DNA of 64,000 nucleotides from DATLLN01 sp963809205 (GTDB lineage: Bacteria > Actinomycetota > Thermoleophilia > Gaiellales > JAICJC01). Shown in pieces: positions 16,939 through 25,740 of the stretch. The stretch covers positions 372,001-436,000 of the forward strand of contig CAWEIS010000025.1 of the NCBI GenBank assembly GCA_963809205.1, given 5' to 3'. Each line of letters opens with the position of its first letter. Position 1 is the first letter of the stretch. Both the position numbers and the translations under genes were made by a program. The notes under the pieces are model-generated. The model saw only the letters and a list, made by a program, of their open reading frames with translations, ran no database searches and was not told the origin of the DNA.

Positions 16939-19935
16939 TCATCCCACAGGCGCCGCGTCCGGCTCTGCGGACGTCAGCGGCGGCGGCTCCGGCTCGGGCG
17001 CGGTCAGGCCGGTGCCCTCGATGTCAATCGTGGGCACGATCCGCCCTAGCCAGCGCGGCATCCACCACGCCCACTTGCCCAGCAGGATCAGCACAGCGGG
17101 CGCGAGCATCAGCACCATCGTCGCGGCCAGGAACACGGCGCTGGACAGGCCGACGCCGAACTGCTTGACCACCGGGTCGCCGTTCAGGATGAAGCTCGAG
17201 AAGACCGAGATCATGATCAGCGCGGCCGCGGCGATCACGCGTGCCGCGGCGTGCAGGCCTGCGCCGACGGAGCTGCGGTCGTCCTCGCCCTCCGCGCGGA
17301 AGTGGTCGACGGACGAGAGCAGGAACACCTGGTAGTCCATGCTCAGGCCGAACAAAATCGCGAACATCATCAGCGGCACGAAGCTGGCGATTGGCACCGA
17401 GTCGGCCGTGGTTTCGACGCCGGTGATGCCGATGCCCCAGCCCCACTGGAAGCACGCGGTGACGATGCCGAACGCCGCCAGCGCGGTCAGCAGGTTCGTG
17501 GCCGCGGCCTGCAGCGGGATCAACAGTGAGCGGAATGCGACCAGCAGCACCAGCATGCTGAGCAGCAGGATCGTGATGATCACCAGCGGCAGGCGGTTCG
17601 AGATCTCGGCGGCGAGGTCGACGTTGCTCGCGGTCGAGCCGCCGACGAAGGCGACGATCCCCTTGCCGGTGGCGTTGGGAATGACGTTGTCGCGCAGACG
17701 TTTCACCAGGTCGACCGTTGCCGGTGCGGAGGGTGCGGTCGTCGCGATCACGGTGAAGACCGTGTCGTTGCCCTTCTTGCTGATCTGCGGCGGCGCGACC
17801 AGCTTGTCGCCCTTGGTGTTGGTCAGGGCGTCCTGCAGCTTGACCAGCCGCGGATCGGTGCCGCGGTCGTCGCCGCCGGCCTTGGTCAGGGTCTTCACCA
17901 GCTCGTTGTGCAGCTTTGTCGCCTGCTTCTGCTGCTTCTTGGCCTTGTTCTGGAGCGCGATCAGCTGCTGCTTCTGCGCCTGCAGCTCGTTCGCCTGGGC
18001 CTGCAGCTCGTCTCCCTGCTGCTTGAGCGCGTCGGCCTGCTGCTGAAGCACCGCACCCTGCTGCTGGAGGTCGGCGGCCTGCGCTTCGAGCGACTGCTTC
18101 TGCTGGTCGAGCTTCGCCGCCTGCGCGGCCAGGGCCACGGCCTGCGCCTCCAGCGCTTTGGCCCGCTTGACGACGGCCTTGGCCTCGGTGACCATGGCCG
18201 CCTCCTCGCGCTGGAGGCGGGCGAGCTTCGCCTCGAGCCGCGCGATCCGGGCGGGATTGACGGAGATCGAGATGGCGTGCTCGACGCGCCTCTGCTGCGC
18301 CCTGTTCAGCACCAGCAGCTTGGCCAGCTCGACCGCCCGCGCCTTGAGCGCGGCAGCCTCGGCCGCCAGCTGGTCGCGCTGCTGCTGCAGCGACGCCGCC
18401 TGCGCCTCGAGTGCGGTCTGCTGCTGCTGCAGCGACGCGGCCTCGCTGTTCAGCTGCGCCTGCTGCGCCTCGAGCTCGGCCTGCTGTCGCTCGAGCTGCG
18501 TCTGCTGTTTCTCGAGCGACGCCTGGCCTGCCTCCAGCTGCGCCTGCATCTGGTTGCCCTGCTTCTGCTCCGCGTCCAGCTCGTTCTGCAGCTTCTTCAG
18601 CTGGTTCTCCTGCGCGGTCACCGCCGGGTCGGCCTTGGCGGCCGGCGTCAGGGCGACGGCGATGATCAGCGGGCCGTTGTAACCCGGGCCGAAGCCCTGT
18701 TGCATCAGGTCGTACGCGCGCCGCTCCATCGTCGAGCTCGGCGTCTGCCCGATGTCCTCCTGGCCGAGGTGGAGGTCGGTGACGGGGATGATCAGCGGCA
18801 CCAGGATCGCCGCGGCCAGCAGCAGTGGCACCACCGGGCGGTGGACGACGAAGCCTGCCCAGCGGCCCCAGATGCCCTTGTGCGCCGGGTCGTCCGACGC
18901 CTGGAACCGCTTCGGCAGCGCGATCGAGTTGATCCGCATGCCGGCCAGCGACATGAAGGCGGGCAGCAGGGTGATGGCGGCCAGCACGGCGGTGCCCACG
19001 GCCACCGCACCGGTGTAGCCCAGCGAGGAAACGAGCGGGATGCCGGCTACGACCAGCGACACCAGCGCGACGACCACGGTGCACCCAGCGAACACGATGG
19101 CGGTGCCCGCCGTGCCGACCGCCCGGGCGATCGACTCGTGCAGCTCGAGCCCGTCAGCCAGCTGCGACCGGTGGCGGGTGACCAGGAACAGCGCGTAGTC
19201 GATGCCGACCGCGAGCCCGATCATCGTCGCCACGGTGTGGGCGATATCGGGCACCGCGATCAGGTGCCCCATCAGGCCGATCAGGCCGAGCGCCGTGGTC
19301 AGGCCGATCACGGCGCCTCCGATCGGCATGCCCATGGCCACCACCGTCCCGAACGTCAGCGTCAGGATCAGCATCGCGGCGAGGATGCCGATCAAGTCGC
19401 TGGTCGAGGTGTCGTTGGGGGAGAGGGTGGAGCCGATGGAGCCGCCGCCCTCGACCTGCATCCCGGCTTTCACCCCGGGTTCGGCGGCGTTCATCACCCG
19501 CTGCGCCTCTTCCTCGGTGAGCTCGTTCGAGCTGATGCTGAGCAGCACCGAGATGAACGCGATCTTGCCGTCCTTTGAGACCTGCCCTTGCCCGTCCTGG
19601 CTGTACGGGCTGACCGCACTGTGGACGAAGCCGATCTTCTTGATCGCCTTGTACGAGTCGGTGATCGCCTGCTTGTTGGCGGAGTCGGTCACCTTGCCCT
19701 TGGTGACTTTGAAGATGATCGGGTTCGACCCGTTCTGCTGCGGCGGGAAGCCGGCCTGTAGGAGGTCCGTGGCCAGCTGGCTGCCGGTGCCGGGCAGATC
19801 GACGTTGTTGCTCGTCTCCGATCCGACCTGTTTGACGACCAGCGTGACGCCCGCCGCCGCGGCGACCCAGATCAGGAGCACGATCACCGGATGGGCGGCG
19901 ACCACCCTTCCCAGGCGGTACAGCAGCCGTGCCAC
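16939..19935 (-). CDS. MMPL/RND-family transporter with a long coiled-coil extracytoplasmic insertion
   Basis: A ~998-residue protein from GTG 19935 (MARLLYRLGRVVAAHPV); the open frame upstream runs into selD and is not coding. Two RND halves are clear, with the signature helices GLAVGIDYALFLVTRHR and GLSMDYQVFLLSSVDHF. The first extracytoplasmic domain is normal. The second carries, at about residues 440-685, roughly 245 residues of Gln/Ala/Glu/Leu-rich heptad-like sequence (many LEAQ, LQQQ and QAQ units) with an Asn/Pro break near residue 560 that could be a hairpin tip. Likely a lipid or hydrophobic-solute exporter. The C-terminus is Pro/Glu rich. Confidence 0.85.
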   Translation of the reverse strand: MARLLYRLGRVVAAHPVIVLLIWVAAAAGVTLVVKQVGSETSNNVDLPGTGSQLATDLLQAGFPPQQNGSNPIIFKVTKGKVTDSANKQAITDSYKAIKKIGFVHSAVSPYSQDGQGQVSKDGKIAFISVLLSISSNELTEEEAQRVMNAAEPGVKAGMQVEGGGSIGSTLSPNDTSTSDLIGILAAMLILTLTFGTVVAMGMPIGGAVIGLTTALGLIGLMGHLIAVPDIAHTVATMIGLAVGIDYALFLVTRHRSQLADGLELHESIARAVGTAGTAIVFAGCTVVVALVSLVVAGIPLVSSLGYTGAVAVGTAVLAAITLLPAFMSLAGMRINSIALPKRFQASDDPAHKGIWGRWAGFVVHRPVVPLLLAAAILVPLIIPVTDLHLGQEDIGQTPSSTMERRAYDLMQQGFGPGYNGPLIIAVALTPAAKADPAVTAQENQLKKLQNELDAEQKQGNQMQAQLEAGQASLEKQQTQLERQQAELEAQQAQLNSEAASLQQQQTALEAQAASLQQQRDQLAAEAAALKARAVELAKLLVLNRAQQRRVEHAISISVNPARIARLEAKLARLQREEAAMVTEAKAVVKRAKALEAQAVALAAQAAKLDQQKQSLEAQAADLQQQGAVLQQQADALKQQGDELQAQANELQAQKQQLIALQNKAKKQQKQATKLHNELVKTLTKAGGDDRGTDPRLVKLQDALTNTKGDKLVAPPQISKKGNDTVFTVIATTAPSAPATVDLVKRLRDNVIPNATGKGIVAFVGGSTASNVDLAAEISNRLPLVIITILLLSMLVLLVAFRSLLIPLQAAATNLLTALAAFGIVTACFQWGWGIGITGVETTADSVPIASFVPLMMFAILFGLSMDYQVFLLSSVDHFRAEGEDDRSSVGAGLHAAARVIAAAALIMISVFSSFILNGDPVVKQFGVGLSSAVFLAATMVLMLAPAVLILLGKWAWWMPRWLGRIVPTIDIEGTGLTAPEPEPPPLTSAEPDAAPVG

Positions 19936-19963
19936 GAATGCGACGATACCAGCGGGCGTGCCT

Positions 19964-20995
19964 ATGATGCCGAGCGTGGCCACCGACGCGGAGATCCGGC
20001 TCACACAGCTGTCCCACGGCGCCGGGTGCGCGTGCAAGCTCCCCGCCGGGCTGCTCTCCCAGATGCTGAGCGGTTCCGAGATGGGCGTCAGGGCGCCCGA
20101 GCTGCTGGTCGGCAACGAGACGCTGGACGACGCCGCCGTCTGGCGGATCTCCGACGAGCTGGCCGTCGTCACCACCCTCGACTTCTTCACGCCGCTGGTC
20201 GACGACCCGTTCACGTTCGGCCGGATCGCCGCCACCAACGCGATCTCCGACATCTACGCGATGGGCGCGACACCGGCGTTCGCCCTCAACGTGGTGGCAT
20301 TCCCCAAGGCGTTGTCCATGGAGATACTGGGCCAGATCCTGCGCGGCGGCGGCGACGTGGCGGCCTCCGCAGGCGTCGCCATCGCCGGCGGCCACTCGAT
20401 CGACGATGCCGAGCCCAAGTACGGCATGGCGGTGACCGGGTTCGCGCGGCCCGATCAGATCTGGCGGAACTCGGGCGGACAGGCCGGCGACGTCCTGGTC
20501 TTTTCGAAGGCGATCGGGACGGGCATCGTCACCACCGCGATCAAGAACGGCGACCCTCCGCCCGAGGTGGTCGACGCCGCCGTCGGCTCGATGACCACGC
20601 TGAACGCCGAGGCGGCCGCGCAGCTGCGCGAGCACGAGCCGCACGCGGTCACCGACGTCACCGGCTTCGGCCTGGTCGGGCACGCCCGCGAGCTCGCCGC
20701 CGGCGCCGGCCTGCGGGCGTCGATCCAGTACGACCGCATCCCGCTGTTGCCCGAGGTGCGGCAGCTGGTCGTCGAAGGCTTCGTGCCCGGCGGCACGCGC
20801 ACCAACCTCGAGCTCGCGTCCGCCTACGCGACGTTCGACGACTGGCTGGACGAGTCCGACCGGCTGCTGGTCTGCGACGCGCAGACCTCCGGAGGCCTGC
20901 TCGCGGCGCTTCCGCGGGACGCCGCGGAGCGGCTCGGGTGGCCGATCGTGGGGGAGCTGGGCGACGGGGAACCGGGAACCGTGCTGGTAGACTGA
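19964..20995 (+). CDS. selD: Selenide, water dikinase (selenophosphate synthetase)
   Basis: A ~343-residue AIR-synthase-like enzyme that makes selenophosphate from selenide and ATP. The catalytic loop is SHGAGCACKLP with Cys in the position that is Cys or selenocysteine in the family. The ATP-binding block DDAAVWRI, DFFTPLVDDPFTFGRIAATNAISDIYAMGA and GGHSIDDAEPKYGMAVTG are family hallmarks. ATGs at 19964 and 19967 and GTG at 19976 are all possible starts. No selA, selB or tRNA-Sec is in the window. secG follows 8 bases downstream. Confidence 0.93.
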   Translation: MMPSVATDAEIRLTQLSHGAGCACKLPAGLLSQMLSGSEMGVRAPELLVGNETLDDAAVWRISDELAVVTTLDFFTPLVDDPFTFGRIAATNAISDIYAMGATPAFALNVVAFPKALSMEILGQILRGGGDVAASAGVAIAGGHSIDDAEPKYGMAVTGFARPDQIWRNSGGQAGDVLVFSKAIGTGIVTTAIKNGDPPPEVVDAAVGSMTTLNAEAAAQLREHEPHAVTDVTGFGLVGHARELAAGAGLRASIQYDRIPLLPEVRQLVVEGFVPGGTRTNLELASAYATFDDWLDESDRLLVCDAQTSGGLLAALPRDAAERLGWPIVGELGDGEPGTVLVD

Positions 20996-21003
20996 CCGGC
21001 GCT

Positions 21004-21225
21004 GTGGCCATCCTGTTCTCGTTCACCCAGATGCTGCTGGCGGTGACCCTGATCGTTCTGGTGCTGATGCACTCGGGCAAGGACACCGGCCTGTCGGGCA
21101 TGTTCAATCCCGGGCAAAGCCAGTTCGGCGGCACCGCCGTGATGGAGCGGAACCTGACGCGACTGACCATCATCGTGTCGGTGCTGTTCGCCATCAACGG
21201 GGTGATCCTCGGCTTCGTGCTGTAG
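21004..21225 (+). CDS. secG: Protein translocase subunit SecG
   Basis: A 73-residue protein with two transmembrane helices (ILFSFTQMLLAVTLIVLVLM and LTIIVSVLFAINGVILGFVL) joined by the conserved cytoplasmic loop containing GLSGMF and FGGTAVMERNL. It is the small accessory subunit of the SecYEG channel. GTG start follows selD by 8 bases and a tRNA-Leu gene lies 43 bases downstream. Confidence 0.9.
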   Translation: MAILFSFTQMLLAVTLIVLVLMHSGKDTGLSGMFNPGQSQFGGTAVMERNLTRLTIIVSVLFAINGVILGFVL

Positions 21226-21268
21226 ACGGCTCGCAGAGGCGCTCTGCGGTACGCTGTGCTCGCTGCCT

Positions 21269-21354
<86 letters not shown>

Positions 21355-21359
21355 TTGGT

Positions 21360-21386
21360 CGAAACCCGCTCGCGAGGCGGGTTTCG
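21360..21386 (+). terminator. Rho-independent-type hairpin after tRNA-Leu
   Basis: Arms CGAAACCCGC and GCGGGTTTCG are perfectly complementary over 10 bases around a 7-base loop. The downstream T-tract is weak (TTTC lies inside the stem). Confidence 0.75.
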
Positions 21387-21442
21387 GCGTCTCTGGAGTG
21401 CGGCCGGATGGATTCGTCCCGGGGCTGCGTAGACTGACTGCG

Positions 21443-22603
21443 ATGCCGAACGGCGACGAGCACGGGCGGGACTCCGACTGGCGGCGGTGGGTGCCGGACG
21501 CCGTCCGGAAGTACATCCCCGGGTCAGACGATACGAGTGCGGCGTCGGTGGAGGACTGGACGCAGTTCGTCCCCGCCGAGTGGCGGCATTGGCTCAGTGC
21601 ATCGCCCGCGCCGCGGCCGCAGACCCGAGCGCTTCGGTTCATCGGCGTCGACGAGGAGCGCCCCGGTCCGGCCTGGGAAGCGCTCTACCGGGAGACCTGG
21701 GGGGCGTACCGCAGCTGGTGGCTGCAGAAGGGCGGCGACCAGCGACCGGATCGCGGCGAGGCCGAGGCGGCGCTTCGCCAGCACATGCCCGAGCTGGTCG
21801 GCGTCCACGAGCATCTGGTCCGGCTTGCGGGAGACGACGACACGACGACGGCCATGCTGGCGCTGTGGAATCCGCCGCCGTTCATCGTCGCGTGCTCCCA
21901 GACCGTGGTGCCCGACCGCGAGACCGGTGAGCCGGTGCTGCTTCGGAACTACGACTACGACCCGCACCTGTTCGAGGCGACGGTCTACCGCTCCCGATGG
22001 TCGTCGCGGCGCGTGCTCGGCACCGGCGACTGCCTGTGGGGCCTCGTGGACGGCGTCAACGACGACGGGCTCGCCGTCTCGCTGACGTTCGGCGGCCGCC
22101 AGAACATCGGCGAGGGCTTCGGGATCCCGCTCGTGATCCGCTATCTGCTCGAGGTCGCCGGCGATGTCCCGGAGGGCATCGAGGTGCTCCGACGGCTACC
22201 GCACCAACTCTCCTACAACGTCACGCTCTGCGATCGGTCGGGCCGGGTCGCCACGGTCTTCATTGCGCCCGACCGCCCGGCGCGCGTCACCGAGCAGCGA
22301 GCGACCACCAACCACCCAGAGACGGTGGAGTGGCCGCAGCACGCCGCCTGGGTGAGAAGCGTCGAGCGGCTCGACACGCTCCGGCAGCTCGCCGCCGATG
22401 GGGTCGACGCCGACTCGATGACGGCGGCGATGCTCGCACCGCCGCTACTGGCACGGAAGTGGGACGAGGGCTTCGCAACACTCTTCACCGCGGTCTACCG
22501 CCCCATGTCGGGGCGCCTCGACTACCACTGGCCCGGCCAGCACGTCTCGCTCGCGGTCGATCGGCCGGTACCGGCCGCGTTCGAGGTTCACCTGGACGAG
22601 TAG
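21443..22603 (+). CDS. C45-family autoproteolytic acyltransferase/hydrolase
   Basis: A ~386-residue Ntn-hydrolase-fold protein related to acyl-CoA:6-APA acyltransferase. The likely self-cleavage nucleophile is Cys in IVACSQTVV, followed by the family strand PVLLRNYDYDPHLFE; later blocks LWGLVDGVNDDGLAVSLTFGG and TTNHPE fit. ATG 21443 chosen over the upstream in-frame ATG because the upstream part overlaps the tRNA terminator region. Cleavage would leave an alpha subunit of about 150 residues. Substrate unknown. Confidence 0.8.
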   Translation: MPNGDEHGRDSDWRRWVPDAVRKYIPGSDDTSAASVEDWTQFVPAEWRHWLSASPAPRPQTRALRFIGVDEERPGPAWEALYRETWGAYRSWWLQKGGDQRPDRGEAEAALRQHMPELVGVHEHLVRLAGDDDTTTAMLALWNPPPFIVACSQTVVPDRETGEPVLLRNYDYDPHLFEATVYRSRWSSRRVLGTGDCLWGLVDGVNDDGLAVSLTFGGRQNIGEGFGIPLVIRYLLEVAGDVPEGIEVLRRLPHQLSYNVTLCDRSGRVATVFIAPDRPARVTEQRATTNHPETVEWPQHAAWVRSVERLDTLRQLAADGVDADSMTAAMLAPPLLARKWDEGFATLFTAVYRPMSGRLDYHWPGQHVSLAVDRPVPAAFEVHLDE

Positions 22604-22607
22604 GCGG

Positions 22608-23303
22608 TCACCCGGGCGTGGCACCGGTGGCCGCGTCCGTGACCCGCCGGTGCTCGGGCGCGACCAGGTCCGCGTACTCGGGATGCCGCTTGATGTACTG
22701 AGCCGTGAACGGGCACAGGGGCGCCACGACCAATCCCTTCCGGCGGGCGTCCTCGAGCGCGTGAGCCACCAGCCGGCTTCCGAATCCGCGTCCCTCGCAC
22801 GCCGGGGTCACCTCGGTGTGGGTGAACGCGATCCGGTCGCCTCTCCGGTGATAGGCGAGCAGGCCGATCCGCCGGTCGCCCAGCAGCAGCTCGTAGCGGT
22901 TCTTTCCGGGGACGTCGACGACCGATGCCTGTTCAGACGTTGATCGCGGTTCGCTCGGATCCAGCTCGCTGGCCGAGAACTGCTTGAGCATCCGACCGGC
23001 GGCGTCGGATTCGCGTGCCGCCCGGTGATCCTTGAAGCGCCGCCGGTGGTCGGCGGCGTACTCCCACGCCTGACGTTCCCGGAGATGGGCGAAGATCTCG
23101 TGGATCCCGCGGTAGAACTGTCCGTCCTCCGCCTGCAGCACAGGGATCTGGTCGGTGCCTGCCAGCTCCCGCAGCCGAGCCCGCTGCTCGGGCCACGGCT
23201 CCACCTGGCGGACGATCGCATCGATCCCGAGCTCGGTCAGCAGCTCGCGAACCGCCGAGGAAAACGGGCACCATTCCGCCTGATACAGGGTGACGAGCGT
23301 CAT
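22608..23303 (-). CDS. Glutaredoxin-domain/GNAT acetyltransferase fusion
   Basis: A 231-residue two-domain protein. Residues 1-80 are a glutaredoxin/GST-N thioredoxin fold with a single-cysteine site (AEWCPFS) and the cis-proline block TDQIPVLQAEDGQF. Residues ~130-220 are a small YjdJ-type GNAT domain (HTEVTPACEGRGFGSRL, then VAPLCPFTAQYIKRHPEYADLV). Its start overlaps the stop of the next gene, a stand-alone copy of the same GNAT domain. Confidence 0.8.
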   Translation of the reverse strand: MTLVTLYQAEWCPFSSAVRELLTELGIDAIVRQVEPWPEQRARLRELAGTDQIPVLQAEDGQFYRGIHEIFAHLRERQAWEYAADHRRRFKDHRAARESDAAGRMLKQFSASELDPSEPRSTSEQASVVDVPGKNRYELLLGDRRIGLLAYHRRGDRIAFTHTEVTPACEGRGFGSRLVAHALEDARRKGLVVAPLCPFTAQYIKRHPEYADLVAPEHRRVTDAATGATPG

Positions 23304-23614
23304 TCGGGCGGTGCGGGGTCGTCGACGACGAGGTCCGCGTACGCGGGGTGCCGGTCGATCCAGGAGCGCACGTAGGGGCAGACGGGGATGACGCGCAGCC
23401 CACGGCTGCGGATGTCCTCCAACGCGCCTACCACCAGCTCGTGCGCCGCGCCCGTGCCCTCGAGATCCGGGTCGACATCGGTGTGCACGAGCGCGATCGC
23501 GCCGGGCTCACGCCGGTAGCGGATCAGACCCACGACCTCGCCGCCGTCGACCAGCTCGTACCGCAGCTCGACGGCGTTGTCCTGCACCACCCGGTTGCCG
23601 GCCCGCATCGTCAT
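23300..23614 (-). CDS. YjdJ-type small GNAT acetyltransferase
   Basis: A 104-residue minimal GNAT domain: HTDVDPDLEGTGAAHELV for the CoA-binding loop and VIPVCPYVRSWIDRHPAYADLV at the C-terminus. The last block is nearly the same as in the downstream fusion (VAPLCPFTAQYIKRHPEYADLV), so the two are paralogues. They are coupled by an ATGA overlap at 23300-23303. Confidence 0.8.
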   Translation of the reverse strand: MTMRAGNRVVQDNAVELRYELVDGGEVVGLIRYRREPGAIALVHTDVDPDLEGTGAAHELVVGALEDIRSRGLRVIPVCPYVRSWIDRHPAYADLVVDDPAPPE

Positions 23615-23645
23615 CGGATGGCGGCCAGCCTAGCGAACGGCGGTC

Positions 23646-24359
23646 TCAGTAGTTCTCGTGTGCGCCCTCCGGCCCCAGCGGGACGCCGGCGAACGGCACG
23701 AACGCGCACTCGAAGCGCAGCAGCTTCGCCCTCTGGGTGAGGCTGGTCAGCTCGTGGTCGAGGTCGCGCAGCACGTGGATCTGGCCGCCCGGACCGAACG
23801 TGCCGGACATCCGGCCGACCCGCATGTGGCACTCGCCCTCGAGCACCAGATACACCAGCTCGGCGGTGTGTGACACGTCCCGCGCGGGCGCGTCGCGCTC
23901 GAGCGTGACGAGCGAGGCGGGGAAGCGGTTCGACGCGGCGGAGTCGTCGCCGTCCAGCGGACGGGTGATCGTCATCCGCAGCGACTCGGTGCCGGGCAGA
24001 TAGTCCGAGGTGCGCCACTTGTTGTGGGCGAGGTTTGGGCTGACCAGCACGTACACCCACGCGTCCTCGCCACCCACCTCGTGCAGCAGGTTGTGGGGCG
24101 CGTCGTCGGGGATGTAGACGAGGTCGCCTGTATTGGCGACGCGCTCCTCGCCTCCCACCTCGACCATGCAGGCGCCGCTCAGCACGTAGTAGTACTCGGC
24201 CGCGTCGTCGTGCGCATGGCGCACGGGGCCGAGCGGGTCGCCGGCCAGGTGCGTCGAGCCTGCCGGCCAGACCAGCGGGCCGCCGCGCAGCGCCTCGGTG
24301 AAGATCAGCTGCTGTCGCACCCAGTCCTGCCAGGTGCCGAGGTTCGCTGCGGATGTCAT
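23646..24359 (-). CDS. Double-cupin protein
   Basis: A 237-residue bicupin. The first cupin has HAHDDAAEYYYVLSGACMVEVGGEE and DDAPHNLLHE (metal-type His/Glu/His); the second reads VSHTAELVYLVLEGECHMRVGR with fewer histidines and looks structural. ATG at 24359 is preceded by a GGAGG ribosome site. Last gene of the MaoC/SDR/SDR-like/cupin operon at the left edge of the catabolic island; a role as isomerase or dioxygenase for a small acid is inferred only from the company. Confidence 0.8.
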   Translation of the reverse strand: MTSAANLGTWQDWVRQQLIFTEALRGGPLVWPAGSTHLAGDPLGPVRHAHDDAAEYYYVLSGACMVEVGGEERVANTGDLVYIPDDAPHNLLHEVGGEDAWVYVLVSPNLAHNKWRTSDYLPGTESLRMTITRPLDGDDSAASNRFPASLVTLERDAPARDVSHTAELVYLVLEGECHMRVGRMSGTFGPGGQIHVLRDLDHELTSLTQRAKLLRFECAFVPFAGVPLGPEGAHENY

Positions 24360-24370
24360 GAGGCTCCCTC

Positions 24371-24934
24371 CTAGAGGTCTCGGGCGGGGTAGAACCAGGA
24401 GTACGCGGTCCAGCCGCCGTCCAGGTCGAGCACGCTGCCGGTGACGTACGAGGCCGAGGACGAGGCCAGGAAATCGATCGCGTCGGCCAGCTCGGACACG
24501 CTCGCCAGCCGGTGCATCGGCGTCCGCGCGGCCAGCACGTCGCGCGACCGCATGCCGGGGATCGCGTCCGTGTCGAGCGCGCCGTAGGCGACGATGTTGA
24601 ACCGCCGTCCCTCGTCCGACCAGCGTTCGATCCGCGCCCGGGCGAGCGAGCGGGCGGCGCCTGCGGCCAGCTCGGCGGGCTCCTCGTGTGGCGGCTCGAT
24701 CACACCGAAGGCGGGCACCACGGCGATGAACGCGGCGCCCTCGCCGCGCGGCAGCGCGCCGTCCGCGGCGGCGACGGCGGCGGACAGGCTCTGCGACTCG
24801 TCGCCACCGCCCGGGACGAGATGGATCCACGCGTCGATGGTCCCCGACGGCTCGCCCAGCACCGGACGCCGCAGGAACGCCGCCAGCTGGTCGACGAACG
24901 CTTTGCTGCCGCCGGTGACGACGTAGGAGCTCAC
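24371..24934 (-). CDS. SDR-fold protein without a catalytic YxxxK motif
   Basis: A 187-residue, shortened SDR-like protein. The nucleotide loop is degenerate (VVTGGSKAFVDQL instead of TGxxxGIG) and no Y-x3-K pair is found, while the C-terminal SDR half is well kept (TPMHRLASVSELADAIDFLASSSASYVTG then LDLDGGW). It starts at GTG 24934 in a GTGA overlap with the active SDR upstream, so it may be a non-catalytic partner or scaffold subunit. Inference from sequence only. Confidence 0.7.
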   Translation of the reverse strand: MSSYVVTGGSKAFVDQLAAFLRRPVLGEPSGTIDAWIHLVPGGGDESQSLSAAVAAADGALPRGEGAAFIAVVPAFGVIEPPHEEPAELAAGAARSLARARIERWSDEGRRFNIVAYGALDTDAIPGMRSRDVLAARTPMHRLASVSELADAIDFLASSSASYVTGSVLDLDGGWTAYSWFYPARDL

Positions 24935-25740
24935 GCCGGCTCGCCTCCGCGAAGGCCGGCGCCGAGCATCCAGCCGCCGTCGATCAGGAGCGTCGTGCCG
25001 GTGACGAACCGGGCGCGGTCGGAGGCCAGGAACGCGACGCACTCGGCGATCTCCTCCGGCTCGGCGACGCGGCCCATGGGCGTGCGCGCGGCGTACTCGC
25101 CGCGCTTGGTGGCGCCGTCGAGCGTGCGCAGCACATGCTCCAGCATCTCGGTGCGCGTGACGGCCGGGGCGACGGCGTTCACCCGGATCCCGCGCGCCGC
25201 CCACTCGACCCCCAGCACCTGGGTCAGGCACGAGATGCCGGCCTTGGCCGCGTTGTACGCCGACCGGCCCGGGTGTCCGGCGAAGCCGCCGATCGAGCTC
25301 AGGTTGACGATGGCGCCGCCGCCCTCGCGGAGCATCGGCCGGGCCACCGCCTGGGTCATCAGGAACGTGCCGGACAGCATCACGTCGACCTGCCGGCGCC
25401 ATTCCTCGACGGGCAGCTCGTCGGACGGGGCGACGGTGACGATCCCGGCGTTGTTGACGAGCACGCTCGGCGTCGCGCACCGCTCGCCGACCTCGTCGAC
25501 CAGCCGTGCGACGTCGTCGGCGTCGCTGACGTCCACCCGCATCGCCTCTGCGCGCAGCCCCTTCTCGGTCAGGATGCCGACCCGCTCCTCGGCGCCGTCC
25601 AGGCGGACGTCCGCCACGACCACGGTGGCGCCGCGGCGGCCGAGGTTCTCGGCGATCGCCGCGCCGATCCCGCGCGCCGCACCGGTGACGATGCAGACGC
25701 GCCCGGCGAACTCGTCGTCGGCGAGGATCGGCTCGATCAT
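24931..25740 (-). CDS. Short-chain dehydrogenase/reductase
   Basis: A 269-residue classical SDR: TGAARGIGAAIA, NNAG, LSSIGG for the Ser, YNAAKAG for the catalytic Tyr-Lys, and C-terminal TLLIDGGW. ATG 25740 forms an ATGA overlap with the MaoC stop. The neighbouring CaiB/BaiF CoA-transferase and MaoC hydratase suggest a CoA-thioester or hydroxyacid substrate. Confidence 0.85.
   Translation of the reverse strand: MIEPILADDEFAGRVCIVTGAARGIGAAIAENLGRRGATVVVADVRLDGAEERVGILTEKGLRAEAMRVDVSDADDVARLVDEVGERCATPSVLVNNAGIVTVAPSDELPVEEWRRQVDVMLSGTFLMTQAVARPMLREGGGAIVNLSSIGGFAGHPGRSAYNAAKAGISCLTQVLGVEWAARGIRVNAVAPAVTRTEMLEHVLRTLDGATKRGEYAARTPMGRVAEPEEIAECVAFLASDRARFVTGTTLLIDGGWMLGAGLRGGEPA

Noticed and set aside
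17908..19578. Long plus-strand open frame (556 codons) opposite the MMPL gene, Leu/Gln/Arg rich
   Set aside because: It is the mirror of the repetitive coiled-coil codons on the other strand in GC-rich DNA; the MMPL frame has clear membrane and RND motifs, this one has none.
19976..20040. Selenocysteine codon in selD
   Set aside because: The catalytic loop is encoded with ordinary Cys codons; no in-frame TGA is present.
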